Assembly (NCBI GenBank): GCA_016789785.1
Contig: JAEUQE010000205.1
Location: forward strand, 1 to 16,820
DNA length: 16,820 nt
From: Bryobacterales bacterium
GTDB lineage: Bacteria; Acidobacteriota; Terriglobia; Bryobacterales; Bryobacteraceae
Direction of reading: 5' to 3'
Positions 1-6,194 of this stretch are shown here, piece by piece (the stretch's first letter is position 1; each line of letters starts with the position of its first letter). Position numbers and translations under genes: made by a program. Under the pieces are notes generated by a model, which worked only from the letters and a program-made list of their open reading frames with translations, did no database searches and had not been told where the DNA came from.

Positions 1-12
1 GGCGAACTCCGA

Positions 13-93
13 TCAACCCCTCAGGTCACGCTGCTTGGTCGAAAGCGGAAGAGCCCCCAGGATGTTCCACGCCCGTGTTCCCGAGTCCGGCAT
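13..93 (-). CDS. possible 26-residue small ORF, unknown
   Basis: A short reading frame starts with ATG at 93-91 behind a purine-rich AAGAGGAGA stretch that is a good Shine-Dalgarno, and ends at TGA (15-13). The product would be 26 residues, beginning MPDSGTRAWN, with no recognisable motif and no membrane segment. It could be a real small protein, a leader peptide, or the 5' end of a longer gene that is frameshifted near the window edge, because another frame stays open to base 1. The ribosome site is the only support. The stretch 94-292 between it and the next gene shows no gene and probably holds divergent promoters. Confidence 0.2.
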   Translation of the reverse strand: MPDSGTRAWNILGALPLSTKQRDLRG

Positions 94-279
94 AATCTCT
101 CCTCTTGATTGTCCCACGCATCAGACACTGGAAATAGCCTGGCGTGCTGGGAGGGTGTCATGCTTGCTTCCGCGGAGGCCCGGCAACGCGCTCGTGATCC
201 GGCTGCTCCGCCGGCCCTTGATCGTGAAACACTTCGATGCCGTAGCGACCATCCGGCCAGCCCCTTCGCCGCGGTGCGT

Positions 280-285
280 CATAAT
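280..285 (+). promoter_or_regulatory. -10-like hexamer of the cyclase gene
   Basis: CATAAT lies 7 nt before the ATG at 293, one mismatch from TATAAT. Transcription would begin at or next to the start codon. No convincing -35 box is seen at the matching distance, so this is tentative. Confidence 0.3.
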
Positions 286-292
286 CGTTCCC

Positions 293-1303
293 ATGCGCAA
301 ATCAACCATGATGCTGTTCGCACTGGGCGTGACATTTACCGCGAGCCTGGCCGCGCAGACTCCGCAGGGATGGCAGAAGGGAAAGGGCTACGGATGGGTC
401 TACGGCAACAGCGATGAGGTCGGTTCATTGAACGCGATCAACAAGCCGGAGCTGATCCTCAAGGCGTTGCAGGCGGTGAAGACGGGACGCGTCTACGACC
501 TCGGAGTACCCGTGGACAAGCGTTCCTTCAAATGGCCGGGACACGCCGCCACGGAGATCATGTCCTACCGCAGCCCCGATGGCGTGAAGCGTCAGAAGGA
601 CATCGCGCCGTTCGTCGGCAACGCGAAGAAGATGGCCTTTCACAGTTGCGCGCTCTATACGTCCGACAATGTCGGCACACAGATCGATGGCCTGGGGCAC
701 ATCACATCGGGCGATGACAACCACTGGTACAACGGTCACAAGGAAGTGGACTTCGGCGGCGACTTCGGCCTCATGAGGATGGATGCCGACACCATTCCTC
801 CCGTGATCGGCAAGGCCGTGCTCATTGACGTTGCCGGCTACAAGAAGCTGGATGCGCTTCCCGCCAACTACGCCATTGGCGTGAAAGATCTGGAGGGTGC
901 GCTGAAGGCCCAGGGCACGGATGTGGAACCGGGAGATATCGTTCTGATCCGCACCGGCACTCTGCGCTACTGGGGCGATGCGGGCGCCGATCACGCAAAA
1001 ATCGGCCAGCATGATTCCGCGGGCATCTCGCTGGCGGCGGCCCGCTGGCTGGTCGAACAGAAAGGCGCGGTCATGGTCGGCTCCGACACAAGCGGCCTGG
1101 AAGTGGGGGAGGACCCAGAGGTTCGCATTCCGAATGCCGTGCACGAGTACCTGCTGGTCCAGCAGGGTGTGCACATCGGCGAGTTTCATGCGCTCGAAGC
1201 CCTTGCGCGCGACCGCGTCTACCGCTTCGTCTACGTGGCCATGACCAATCGCTTCAAAGGCGCGACCGCCGGATTCGCGCTTCGCCCCATCGCAATCCAT
1301 TGA
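293..1303 (+). CDS. exported cyclase-family (PF04199) metal hydrolase
   Basis: A 336-residue protein of the cyclase / kynurenine formamidase-like superfamily, metal-dependent enzymes that hydrolyse amide or lactam bonds (kynurenine formamidase, isatin hydrolase). The signature is GTQIDGLGH at residues 128-136, the variant of the HxGTHxDxxxH metal site found in the long cyclase subfamily; further conserved blocks are GDIVLIRTG and a C-terminal HEYLL...GVHIGE segment. Residues 1-21 (MRKSTMMLFALG... ending ASLAA) form a Sec signal peptide, so the enzyme should act in the periplasm. The frame is open further upstream (to base 35), but the signal peptide fixes the start at 293. The substrate cannot be told from sequence. 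The MerT-like gene begins 23 nt after the stop. Confidence 0.85.
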   Translation: MRKSTMMLFALGVTFTASLAAQTPQGWQKGKGYGWVYGNSDEVGSLNAINKPELILKALQAVKTGRVYDLGVPVDKRSFKWPGHAATEIMSYRSPDGVKRQKDIAPFVGNAKKMAFHSCALYTSDNVGTQIDGLGHITSGDDNHWYNGHKEVDFGGDFGLMRMDADTIPPVIGKAVLIDVAGYKKLDALPANYAIGVKDLEGALKAQGTDVEPGDIVLIRTGTLRYWGDAGADHAKIGQHDSAGISLAAARWLVEQKGAVMVGSDTSGLEVGEDPEVRIPNAVHEYLLVQQGVHIGEFHALEALARDRVYRFVYVAMTNRFKGATAGFALRPIAIH

Positions 1304-1326
1304 GAATCGCGCTTCAATAGAAGCAG

Positions 1327-1650
1327 ATGCCTTCGAAGCCCACCGGTGTTTCGGCCGCGCTTGCGGCACTCGGAAGCCTGTTTGCGGCGGGATCCTGCTG
1401 CCTTCCCGTGGGTACTCTGTTCGCCGCTGCGGGCGCTGCAGGCGCGTCGGCGCTGCTCCGGGACGTCGGCCCATGGCTGATGCCGTTTGCGGCGATCCTG
1501 GTTGCCCTGGGCTTCTACCAACTGTATGGCCGCGGTGTTCGCCCTCCGCTGTGGAGCCAACTGTTGCTTTGGATGTCCGCACTGGCCGTCAGTGCGGTCT
1601 TCCTGTTCCCTCAGCGGATCGCCATCCTCATCGCGAGGCTGACAGGATGA
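1327..1650 (+). CDS. small MerT-like membrane protein with vicinal cysteines
   Basis: A 107-residue, Gly/Ala/Leu-rich protein with three predicted membrane segments (about 8-40, 48-66 and 77-97). The first helix carries a vicinal pair, Cys24-Cys25, in the context SCCLPVG, like the first helix of the mercuric transporter MerT (SCCLGP). The length is close to MerT (about 116 residues), but the second cysteine pair that MerT has in its cytoplasmic loop is missing. Its stop overlaps the start of the next gene as ATGA (1647-1650), so the two are almost certainly translated together. A role in passing a soft metal or a thiol/disulfide signal across the membrane fits both the Cys pair and the redox-active partner; this is inference. 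The upstream ribosome site is weak. Confidence 0.65.
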   Translation: MPSKPTGVSAALAALGSLFAAGSCCLPVGTLFAAAGAAGASALLRDVGPWLMPFAAILVALGFYQLYGRGVRPPLWSQLLLWMSALAVSAVFLFPQRIAILIARLTG

Positions 1651-2207
1651 GCCAACGCGCACTCCTGACAGGCGCTCTTGCCGTGCTGGCCGCCGTCTGG
1701 GCGGTGGCAGTGTGGAACCGATCCGGCGAAGCACCAGCGGGCCAGCCTCCCTTGATCGAACTGTCCGCTGCGAACATCGGCAGCTTCCGCGATCAGTTCC
1801 ATCTGGCATCAGGCAACATCCGGGTCGTGACATTACTCAGCCCGACTTGAAGCCACTGTGTGCGGGGGGCCTCCGCACTCAACAAGGTTCTCAGCAAGTA
1901 TCCTGATCCGCGAATCCGCGTCTTCGTGATTTGGGAGCGAGTGCTGCTCACGGACTGGTGGAAGCCTGAGAGCCCGGTGCTGCAACTGGTCGCCGACCCG
2001 CGAGCGGTACAGTACTGGGATCCTGGCCGTCTGCTCTCGAAGCAGCTTGGGGAGAAGACTGGCGATCGCAATTCGATCGTATGGGACTCTGTGATGATCT
2101 ATGGCGGAAGTGCGCCCGGGCTTGAGGCGCAGCCCCTTTACGCGGACGCGCCGGTAGTAGAAGTAATCGAGACCTTCGAGGTTCGCCTGCGCGAAGCGCT
2201 GCGGTAA
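1647..2207 (+). CDS. putative selenocysteine thioredoxin-like protein (UGA read through at residue 68)
   Basis: Read from ATG 1647 through TGA 1848-1850 to TAA 2205-2207, this is one 186-residue protein. Residues 6-24 form a membrane anchor; the rest should face the periplasm. A beta strand (IRVVTLLSPT, 58-67) leads into U68-S-H-C71, then a helix (VRGASALNKVLSKY) and a second strand (IRVFVIW): the beta-alpha-beta start of a thioredoxin fold with U in place of the first Cys of CxxC. The C-terminal part is rich in Trp and ends with a VVEVIETFEV strand-like stretch. Start overlaps the MerT-like gene. The frame is identical on both sides of the TGA and no frameshift is needed. Without readthrough it would be two fragments (67 and about 115 residues). 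A Cys-to-stop mutation (TGC/TGT to TGA) making a pseudogene is the main alternative. No selA/B/C/D gene lies in the window. Confidence 0.72.
1848..1881 (+). promoter_or_regulatory. candidate bacterial SECIS element
   Basis: Directly after the in-frame TGA (1848-1850) the mRNA can form a perfect 6-bp hairpin: GTGCGG (1860-1865) with CCGCAC (1873-1878), loop GGGGCCT. A G-T pair can add a seventh step, leaving loop GGGCC; two more pairs (1858-1880, 1857-1881) form below a T-T mismatch. The loop begins 15-16 nt after the TGA and opens with G residues. That resembles the known bacterial SECIS layout, a small apical loop with a leading G about 16-37 nt from UGA, bound by SelB. The hairpin lies within coding sequence, as expected. 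Confidence 0.6.
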
Positions 2208-2213
2208 GCGGCC

Positions 2214-3215
2214 TCAGCGCAAAGGGACCCATTCGTTCGTATAGGTGCTCGCATAGCTGATCTTCGCGTTGCGCACTTTCTCAAGCGAGAGTCCAAGGAG
2301 TTTGTGCACGATCTCCGGCCCATCCGAAGGCATGCGGCCCGACGTTTCATACATCGGCAGCGCGCTGCGGATGGCCTCGGCGTACAGCGAAACATCATCA
2401 CCACGAAATGTTTCGGGCATCGCGCGGGCGATCTCTTCGGGCGAATGCGAGTGCAGCCATTCGAGCGTTCGAAGCATGGCCCGTACCAGGCTTGCGGCGG
2501 CCGGCGCGTTCTGAAGCAACCACTCTTCCCGAGCGTACAACACAGCCGACGGATAGTGATCCACACCGTAGACCTCTCTTGCTCCCTCCTGCGTACGCGT
2601 GTCGCCGAGGATGCGCAGCGAACCCATGCGCCGCGCCAGAATCGTGATCGCCGGATCCGCCATGATCGCGGCGTCCACCTTGCCGAACTGCATGGCGGCC
2701 ACGGCCGAAGCGCCCATGCCAATCCCCGCACTGCTCACTTCCTTGGCTTCCACGCCGGCGCGATGCAGCAGGTGACGGAGCAGGAAGTCCGTCGAGGATC
2801 CAGGCGCCGAAATGCCCACCGTCGCGCCGCGCAAGTCTTCCACGCGATCGATACTGCGCTTCACCGCCGGCGACACCGCTAGCGCAAGCCCGGGGAATCG
2901 CTGCATCAACACAAACGCCTTGAGCTTCTTCTCTTCCGCGTGCATCTGGATCACATGATCGAAGTAGCCGCACACGACATCCACTGATCCGCTGAGCAAA
3001 GCCTCCAGGGCCTTCGCGCCGCCGGAGAGATCCATGATCGACACGTCGAGCCCCTCCCGGTTGTAGTGCCCGAGTTGCTGCGCCAGCGTGAGCGGAAGAT
3101 AAACCAGTTGCGTTTGCCCGCCGACAGCGATGCGAACCGCGGGCCTGTGCGGCTCTGTAGCCGGGCGATTGCACGACAGCGTCAGGATCAGCGCGGCAAT
3201 CAGCAGAACCCGCAT
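2214..3215 (-). CDS. NMT1/SsuA-like ABC solute-binding lipoprotein
   Basis: A 333-residue periplasmic solute-binding protein of the NMT1/THI5-SsuA-TauA type, which delivers small organic ligands (thiamine precursors, sulfonates, nitrate-like anions) to an ABC importer. The N-terminus (MRVLLIAALILTLSC) is a lipoprotein signal with Cys15 as lipidation site; the lipobox is not perfect. Family features are the AVGGQTQLVYLPLTLAQQLG opening, GLDVSIMDLSGGAKALEAL, a VEDLRGATVGISAPGSS block and a late KVDAAIMADPA strand. The start is fixed by the signal peptide and by the TGATG overlap with the upstream gene; the frame is open further but that extension is the upstream gene in another frame. No permease or ATPase gene is nearby, so it is an orphan in this window. 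Ligand unknown. It ends 6 nt from the convergent Sec gene. Confidence 0.8.
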   Translation of the reverse strand: MRVLLIAALILTLSCNRPATEPHRPAVRIAVGGQTQLVYLPLTLAQQLGHYNREGLDVSIMDLSGGAKALEALLSGSVDVVCGYFDHVIQMHAEEKKLKAFVLMQRFPGLALAVSPAVKRSIDRVEDLRGATVGISAPGSSTDFLLRHLLHRAGVEAKEVSSAGIGMGASAVAAMQFGKVDAAIMADPAITILARRMGSLRILGDTRTQEGAREVYGVDHYPSAVLYAREEWLLQNAPAAASLVRAMLRTLEWLHSHSPEEIARAMPETFRGDDVSLYAEAIRSALPMYETSGRMPSDGPEIVHKLLGLSLEKVRNAKISYASTYTNEWVPLR

Positions 3216-4213
3216 CAGAGTGGAACCACGGTGACCACGCGTTCCGGGCCGGCGTGAATCGAAATCGGGTTTCGCAGCGGACGTCCGAAGTTCCCGTATG
3301 CGACTTCCATCACATCGCCATCCTTGAGCCGGACACCATCGCCAAAGCTGAACGCGCTGGCGCCATAGAAATGGACATGCAGGTCGCCCGGCATGCGGTG
3401 CCCGGGGAACTTGAAGTGATGATGCTCGATGTTGGCGAGCGAGTGGCACATGTTCTCCTCGCCGCTGCGAATCGCCTTCTCCCAGATGACGGCATCGCCG
3501 CGAAGCACACGCGCTGTGCCGGGCACCGCCGAGAATTCAGGATCGAGGATGAGTTCCGGCCCGATGGAACAATGCCTCAGCTTCGACGACGCGAGATAAA
3601 GGTAGTTCCTCTTCTCGAACACGTGATCCGAGAACTCATTGCCCTGCGCCATGCCGATCCGGCGCGGAGTGCCTTCGGGATCGATGAGATACACTCCGGC
3701 AATTTCGCCCTCTTCGCCGCCATCCTCGGCAAAGTCTGGCACCGCCAGCGGCTGATGGTGACCCCGCAGGGACTCGCCCGTCCCTTTGTAGAACCATTCG
3801 GGCGATGCCCCCACCGCGCCCGCGTCCGGCTTTCCGCCCTCCACTCCCCATTGATACATGCGCATGCTGTCAGTTACCTGACCAGTATTCAAGTGCATGG
3901 CCTGCCGGTTATCGGCGCTGGCACGATGCGTGAGACCGGTGCCCGTGACAAGCAGGCTGGCGGGTGAGAACGGATGGTCGGCCGGAGCCAGAAGGAACCA
4001 ATCGCTCCGGCCCTGATGAACAGCATCGTAGTCGAGCGAATCGCCAAAGCTGGCCCCGGCGAGCAGAGTCTTCAGGCCGACATTCTTCTCGATCGCCCGC
4101 AACGCCAGCGCATACACGCTGTCGACGCCGTCGAGCACTCGCAATTGATCCCCGGCCACGAGGGCCACGCGTCGGCCATGATCCGGATGAGAGATTTGGA
4201 CAAGGCTGGTCAT
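3215..4213 (-). CDS. AraD1/GguC-family fumarylacetoacetase-fold enzyme
   Basis: A 332-residue protein resembling the AraD1 (GguC) family in the fumarylacetoacetate hydrolase superfamily. Members of this fold act on 2-keto-3-deoxy sugar acids and related acylpyruvates with a divalent metal, and AraD1/GguC genes often sit beside pentose or sugar-acid catabolism and sugar transport genes. Visible family blocks are VTGTGLTHRASADNRQAMH near residue 95, a GVEGGKPDAGAVGASPEWFYKG stretch, the acidic EDGGEEGEIAG segment and IGMAQGNEFSDHVFEKRNY, consistent with the catalytic metal site. Length matches the family. Cytoplasmic, no signal. Its stop TGA shares one base with the ATG of the solute-binding gene (TGATG), so the two are coupled. 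The context suggests uptake and breakdown of a sugar acid, which is inference. Confidence 0.8.
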   Translation of the reverse strand: MTSLVQISHPDHGRRVALVAGDQLRVLDGVDSVYALALRAIEKNVGLKTLLAGASFGDSLDYDAVHQGRSDWFLLAPADHPFSPASLLVTGTGLTHRASADNRQAMHLNTGQVTDSMRMYQWGVEGGKPDAGAVGASPEWFYKGTGESLRGHHQPLAVPDFAEDGGEEGEIAGVYLIDPEGTPRRIGMAQGNEFSDHVFEKRNYLYLASSKLRHCSIGPELILDPEFSAVPGTARVLRGDAVIWEKAIRSGEENMCHSLANIEHHHFKFPGHRMPGDLHVHFYGASAFSFGDGVRLKDGDVMEVAYGNFGRPLRNPISIHAGPERVVTVVPL

Positions 4214-4224
4214 AGGCGTTGCTC

Positions 4225-4230
4225 ATCATA
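4225..4230 (-). promoter_or_regulatory. -10-like hexamer of the AraD1 gene
   Basis: On the - strand TATGAT (one mismatch from TATAAT) lies 11 nt before the ATG at 4213. Transcription would start within about 5 nt of the start codon. The -35 region is not convincing. Confidence 0.3.
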
Positions 4231-4428
4231 GCGAACTTGGCTTTCGCGAATCGTGGAGGTCCAGGCAGCCGAACGCGTTCGATCCGCAAGCAGGCTTTGC
4301 GGTCACCGGCGGCTGACTTGACCGCCAACAAACTCAGTGTCCCGTTTCCGAAGTTCGGTCACATATTTCCTAGGGGCGAATAACCTAGGACTTCCGCGGC
4401 AACGGGCTTCGGAAGCACCAATCTCCAG

Positions 4429-4450
4429 GCGTCCCCTGGAGAGGGGACGC
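4429..4450. repeat. 8-bp perfect inverted repeat
   Basis: GCGTCCCC (4429-4436) and GGGGACGC (4443-4450) form a perfect GC-rich hairpin around a 6-nt loop TGGAGA. No T-run follows on either strand, so it does not look like a classical terminator. It lies in gene-free DNA and could be part of a dispersed intergenic repeat. Confidence 0.5.
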
Positions 4451-4610
4451 GGAAGGCAGGAGTGCCCGCGCTACCGCAGCAGCACGAGAGCGCACGTGTG
4501 AAATGGTGCACTTCGCGATCACGTCGCTCGATCGCTCCCGTAACTTGAGTGTGTATTTGCGGGCGGCGGATTGCATGATGAATCCCAGCGACTATCGCGA
4601 GATGACGTAG

Positions 4611-4858
4611 AGCGATCGTTGAGCGACTCCTGGCAGGCCGATTCAAACACACGATAAAGCTCTGAGTCCGGCATGCCGCTCGCGGCAACCTCATCGCGAA
4701 AACCCATTAAGATCTCATCGAATGTTCGCGGTCCAGACAGGTCTCGGAGAGACGACGCTGCGAACATACTACTCGCGGTCAAGCCCCGCGTGCCGCGCCT
4801 TCTGCTCAAGGCGGGGAATCAGATCATCAGGGATCGGGACTTCGATGGTAACGCTCAT
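4611..4858 (-). pseudogene. decayed antitoxin gene of a type II toxin-antitoxin system
   Basis: From ATG at 4858-4856 the frame reads MSVTIEVPIPDDLIPRLEQK...HAGLDRE, the ribbon-helix-helix-like opening of a common chromosomal antitoxin family (ending in LxREEYVRxLL). It is cut by TAG at 4771-4769, one base from the expected Glu or Gln codon. After YVRSVVS the sequence must shift frame near 4750-4760 to continue as LRDLSGPRTFDEILMGF and then DEVAASGMPDSELYRVFESA, the usual C-terminal half (toxin-binding region) of this family. So one nonsense codon and one frameshift have inactivated it. No intact partner toxin follows. I infer a dead PIN-toxin/antitoxin pair; the antitoxin part is clear, the toxin part is not. 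Confidence 0.65.
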
Positions 4859-4923
4859 AGCCGTAGGCAAACGGTCCCTACTATCGCCGAGTCCGGCATC
4901 TACGGGCTGATCCTCACTTGCCC

Positions 4924-6138
4924 TCAGCCTTCGCGAATGGCTCGCCTGGCTGCGTCGTACACCACCCGGCGTCCGCGAATCAGTGCCTCGTCCGACATGA
5001 TGACCGCGACAGAGTGGCTGTATCCCGCATCGATCGGCGCGTTGGGCTGTTGCCTCGATCCAAGGCACTTCAGCCAGTTCAGCATGTGCGGATCGCTCTG
5101 CTCTTCGGGAATCGTGGTATCCGGCGGCAGCGGCTCCTCGGCGCCCTGGCCCGACACCGCAAACGGCTTGCCCGACCAATTCGACGCGTCCAGCGTTCCG
5201 CGTGGACCGAAGAACTTCAGATAGTTTCCTGCACCGGTGCCAAACGCGGAACTGTACCGCACCAGGAAATCCTCGTACTCCAGAATCGTCTCCACGGAGT
5301 CCGGCGCCGAGTACTCATCGCGATAGCGGAACGCTCCGCCCATTGTGACCACGCGCTTGGGCAGTTGCGCGCCCGTGATGTGATGCACCAGATCAATGAA
5401 GTGCACCATCAGGTTCGAATGCGGGCCGCGCGAAAACTCGCGGTATCCATACCATCCGGCATGTTGCTTCGCATCCCAGGGGCGGTCCTTGCGATTGAAC
5501 ACGAATGCCTTCCAGTCGGTGTCCTCAGGCTTGATCTCGCGCTTGCCGTAGCTATGCCAGTATGGCCGAACGCCGTTGCGTTCCTGCTCGATCTTGAACA
5601 CTTTGCCGAGATTTCCGCCCTGAATCCACTTCTTCGCGGCCATCGAACTCGGCAGCGAACGAATCTGCGTACCCATCTGGATCACGCGGTCGGACTTCTT
5701 GCAGGTATCCACGCAGGTCAGGAGCTCTTTCATCTCCATGGCGAGCGGCTTCTCGCAGTAGGCATCTTTGCCTGCCCGCACCGCATCGGTAAGCATGGTG
5801 GCGTGCTGATGATCGGGAGTGGCGATGATCACGGCATCGATTTCCTTCATCGCGAGCAGTTCACGGTACGCACGAAGTTGCTTGGGCTGTCCCGCGCCCG
5901 CCTGCTTCACCACCGATTCCGCCTCTTCCAGATGTTGCTTCCAGATATCGCAGAGCCCGTTCACATCGAAGCTGACCTGCTCACGAAACTGAAGGGCGCC
6001 TTTCAGCAGCGCCTGGATGCCGCGATTGCCGCAGCCGATTAATCCAAGGCCGATGCGGTCATTCGCGCCCAATACGCGCCGGTAGCTGATGGCGGTAAGA
6101 GCGGTGGCGGTGATCGCCGAACGGCGTCCGATTTCCAT
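4924..6138 (-). CDS. secreted-type Gfo/Idh/MocA family oxidoreductase
   Basis: A 404-residue NAD(P)-dependent oxidoreductase acting on sugars or sugar derivatives. The N-terminal region has a twin Arg (GRRSAITATALTAIS, residues 4-18), so a Tat-type export signal is likely, as in many Acidobacteriota and Planctomycetota members. The Rossmann dinucleotide loop is GLIGCGNRG (32-40), followed by the second conserved strand IIATPDHQHA (105-113) and the family EKP motif at 129-131 (CEKPLAMEM). The C-terminal alpha/beta domain includes GPHSNLMVHFIDLVHHITG, with candidate catalytic Asp/His. The frame is open 11 codons further, but ATG 6138 is preferred because GGGAGGA (6155-6149) lies 10 nt before it and the signal begins there. 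Substrate unknown. The unrecognised gene upstream on the same strand ends 56 nt away. Confidence 0.88.
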   Translation of the reverse strand: MEIGRRSAITATALTAISYRRVLGANDRIGLGLIGCGNRGIQALLKGALQFREQVSFDVNGLCDIWKQHLEEAESVVKQAGAGQPKQLRAYRELLAMKEIDAVIIATPDHQHATMLTDAVRAGKDAYCEKPLAMEMKELLTCVDTCKKSDRVIQMGTQIRSLPSSMAAKKWIQGGNLGKVFKIEQERNGVRPYWHSYGKREIKPEDTDWKAFVFNRKDRPWDAKQHAGWYGYREFSRGPHSNLMVHFIDLVHHITGAQLPKRVVTMGGAFRYRDEYSAPDSVETILEYEDFLVRYSSAFGTGAGNYLKFFGPRGTLDASNWSGKPFAVSGQGAEEPLPPDTTIPEEQSDPHMLNWLKCLGSRQQPNAPIDAGYSHSVAVIMSDEALIRGRRVVYDAARRAIREG

Positions 6139-6194
6139 GAAGAATGAGTCCTCCCACCGTATTCGTATCACGGATTGCCGGGTGAAGGAAACGC

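Larger units (their letters stand above)
4214..4923. other. gene-poor stretch with toxin-antitoxin debris
   Basis: About 700 bases without an intact gene. The right half holds the antitoxin relic described separately. Left of it, one - strand frame reads LAIVAGIHHAIRRPQ (around 4560-4605), weakly like the start of a PIN-type toxin (DTSVLVAGI), but it cannot be followed as a domain. The left third holds an 8-bp inverted repeat and two CCTAGG palindromes 9 nt apart (4369-4374 and 4384-4389). Frames here are short and Cys/Ser/Arg-rich, typical of non-coding DNA. Confidence 0.6.

Noticed and set aside
35..292. N-terminal extension of the cyclase frame
   Set aside because: The extension is Arg/Pro-rich and would bury a good signal peptide that starts at 293.
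425..1582. Long - strand frame (385 codons) opposite the cyclase and MerT-like genes
   Set aside because: It is antisense to a gene with a clear signal peptide and family motif, and its product is Arg/Pro/Gln-rich without motifs, as expected for a shadow in GC-rich DNA.
1860..2207. Separate small gene starting at GTG 1860
   Set aside because: It has no ribosome site, begins inside the hairpin, would lack the first thioredoxin strand, and is in the same frame as the upstream part; readthrough explains it better.
4769..4771. TAG in the antitoxin relic as a recoded (pyrrolysine) codon
   Set aside because: A frameshift further on also breaks the gene, and nothing else suggests pyrrolysine use; simple decay is enough.
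4918..6042. + strand frame of 374 codons
   Set aside because: Antisense to the Gfo/Idh/MocA gene; the His/Arg/Leu-rich product has no motif.
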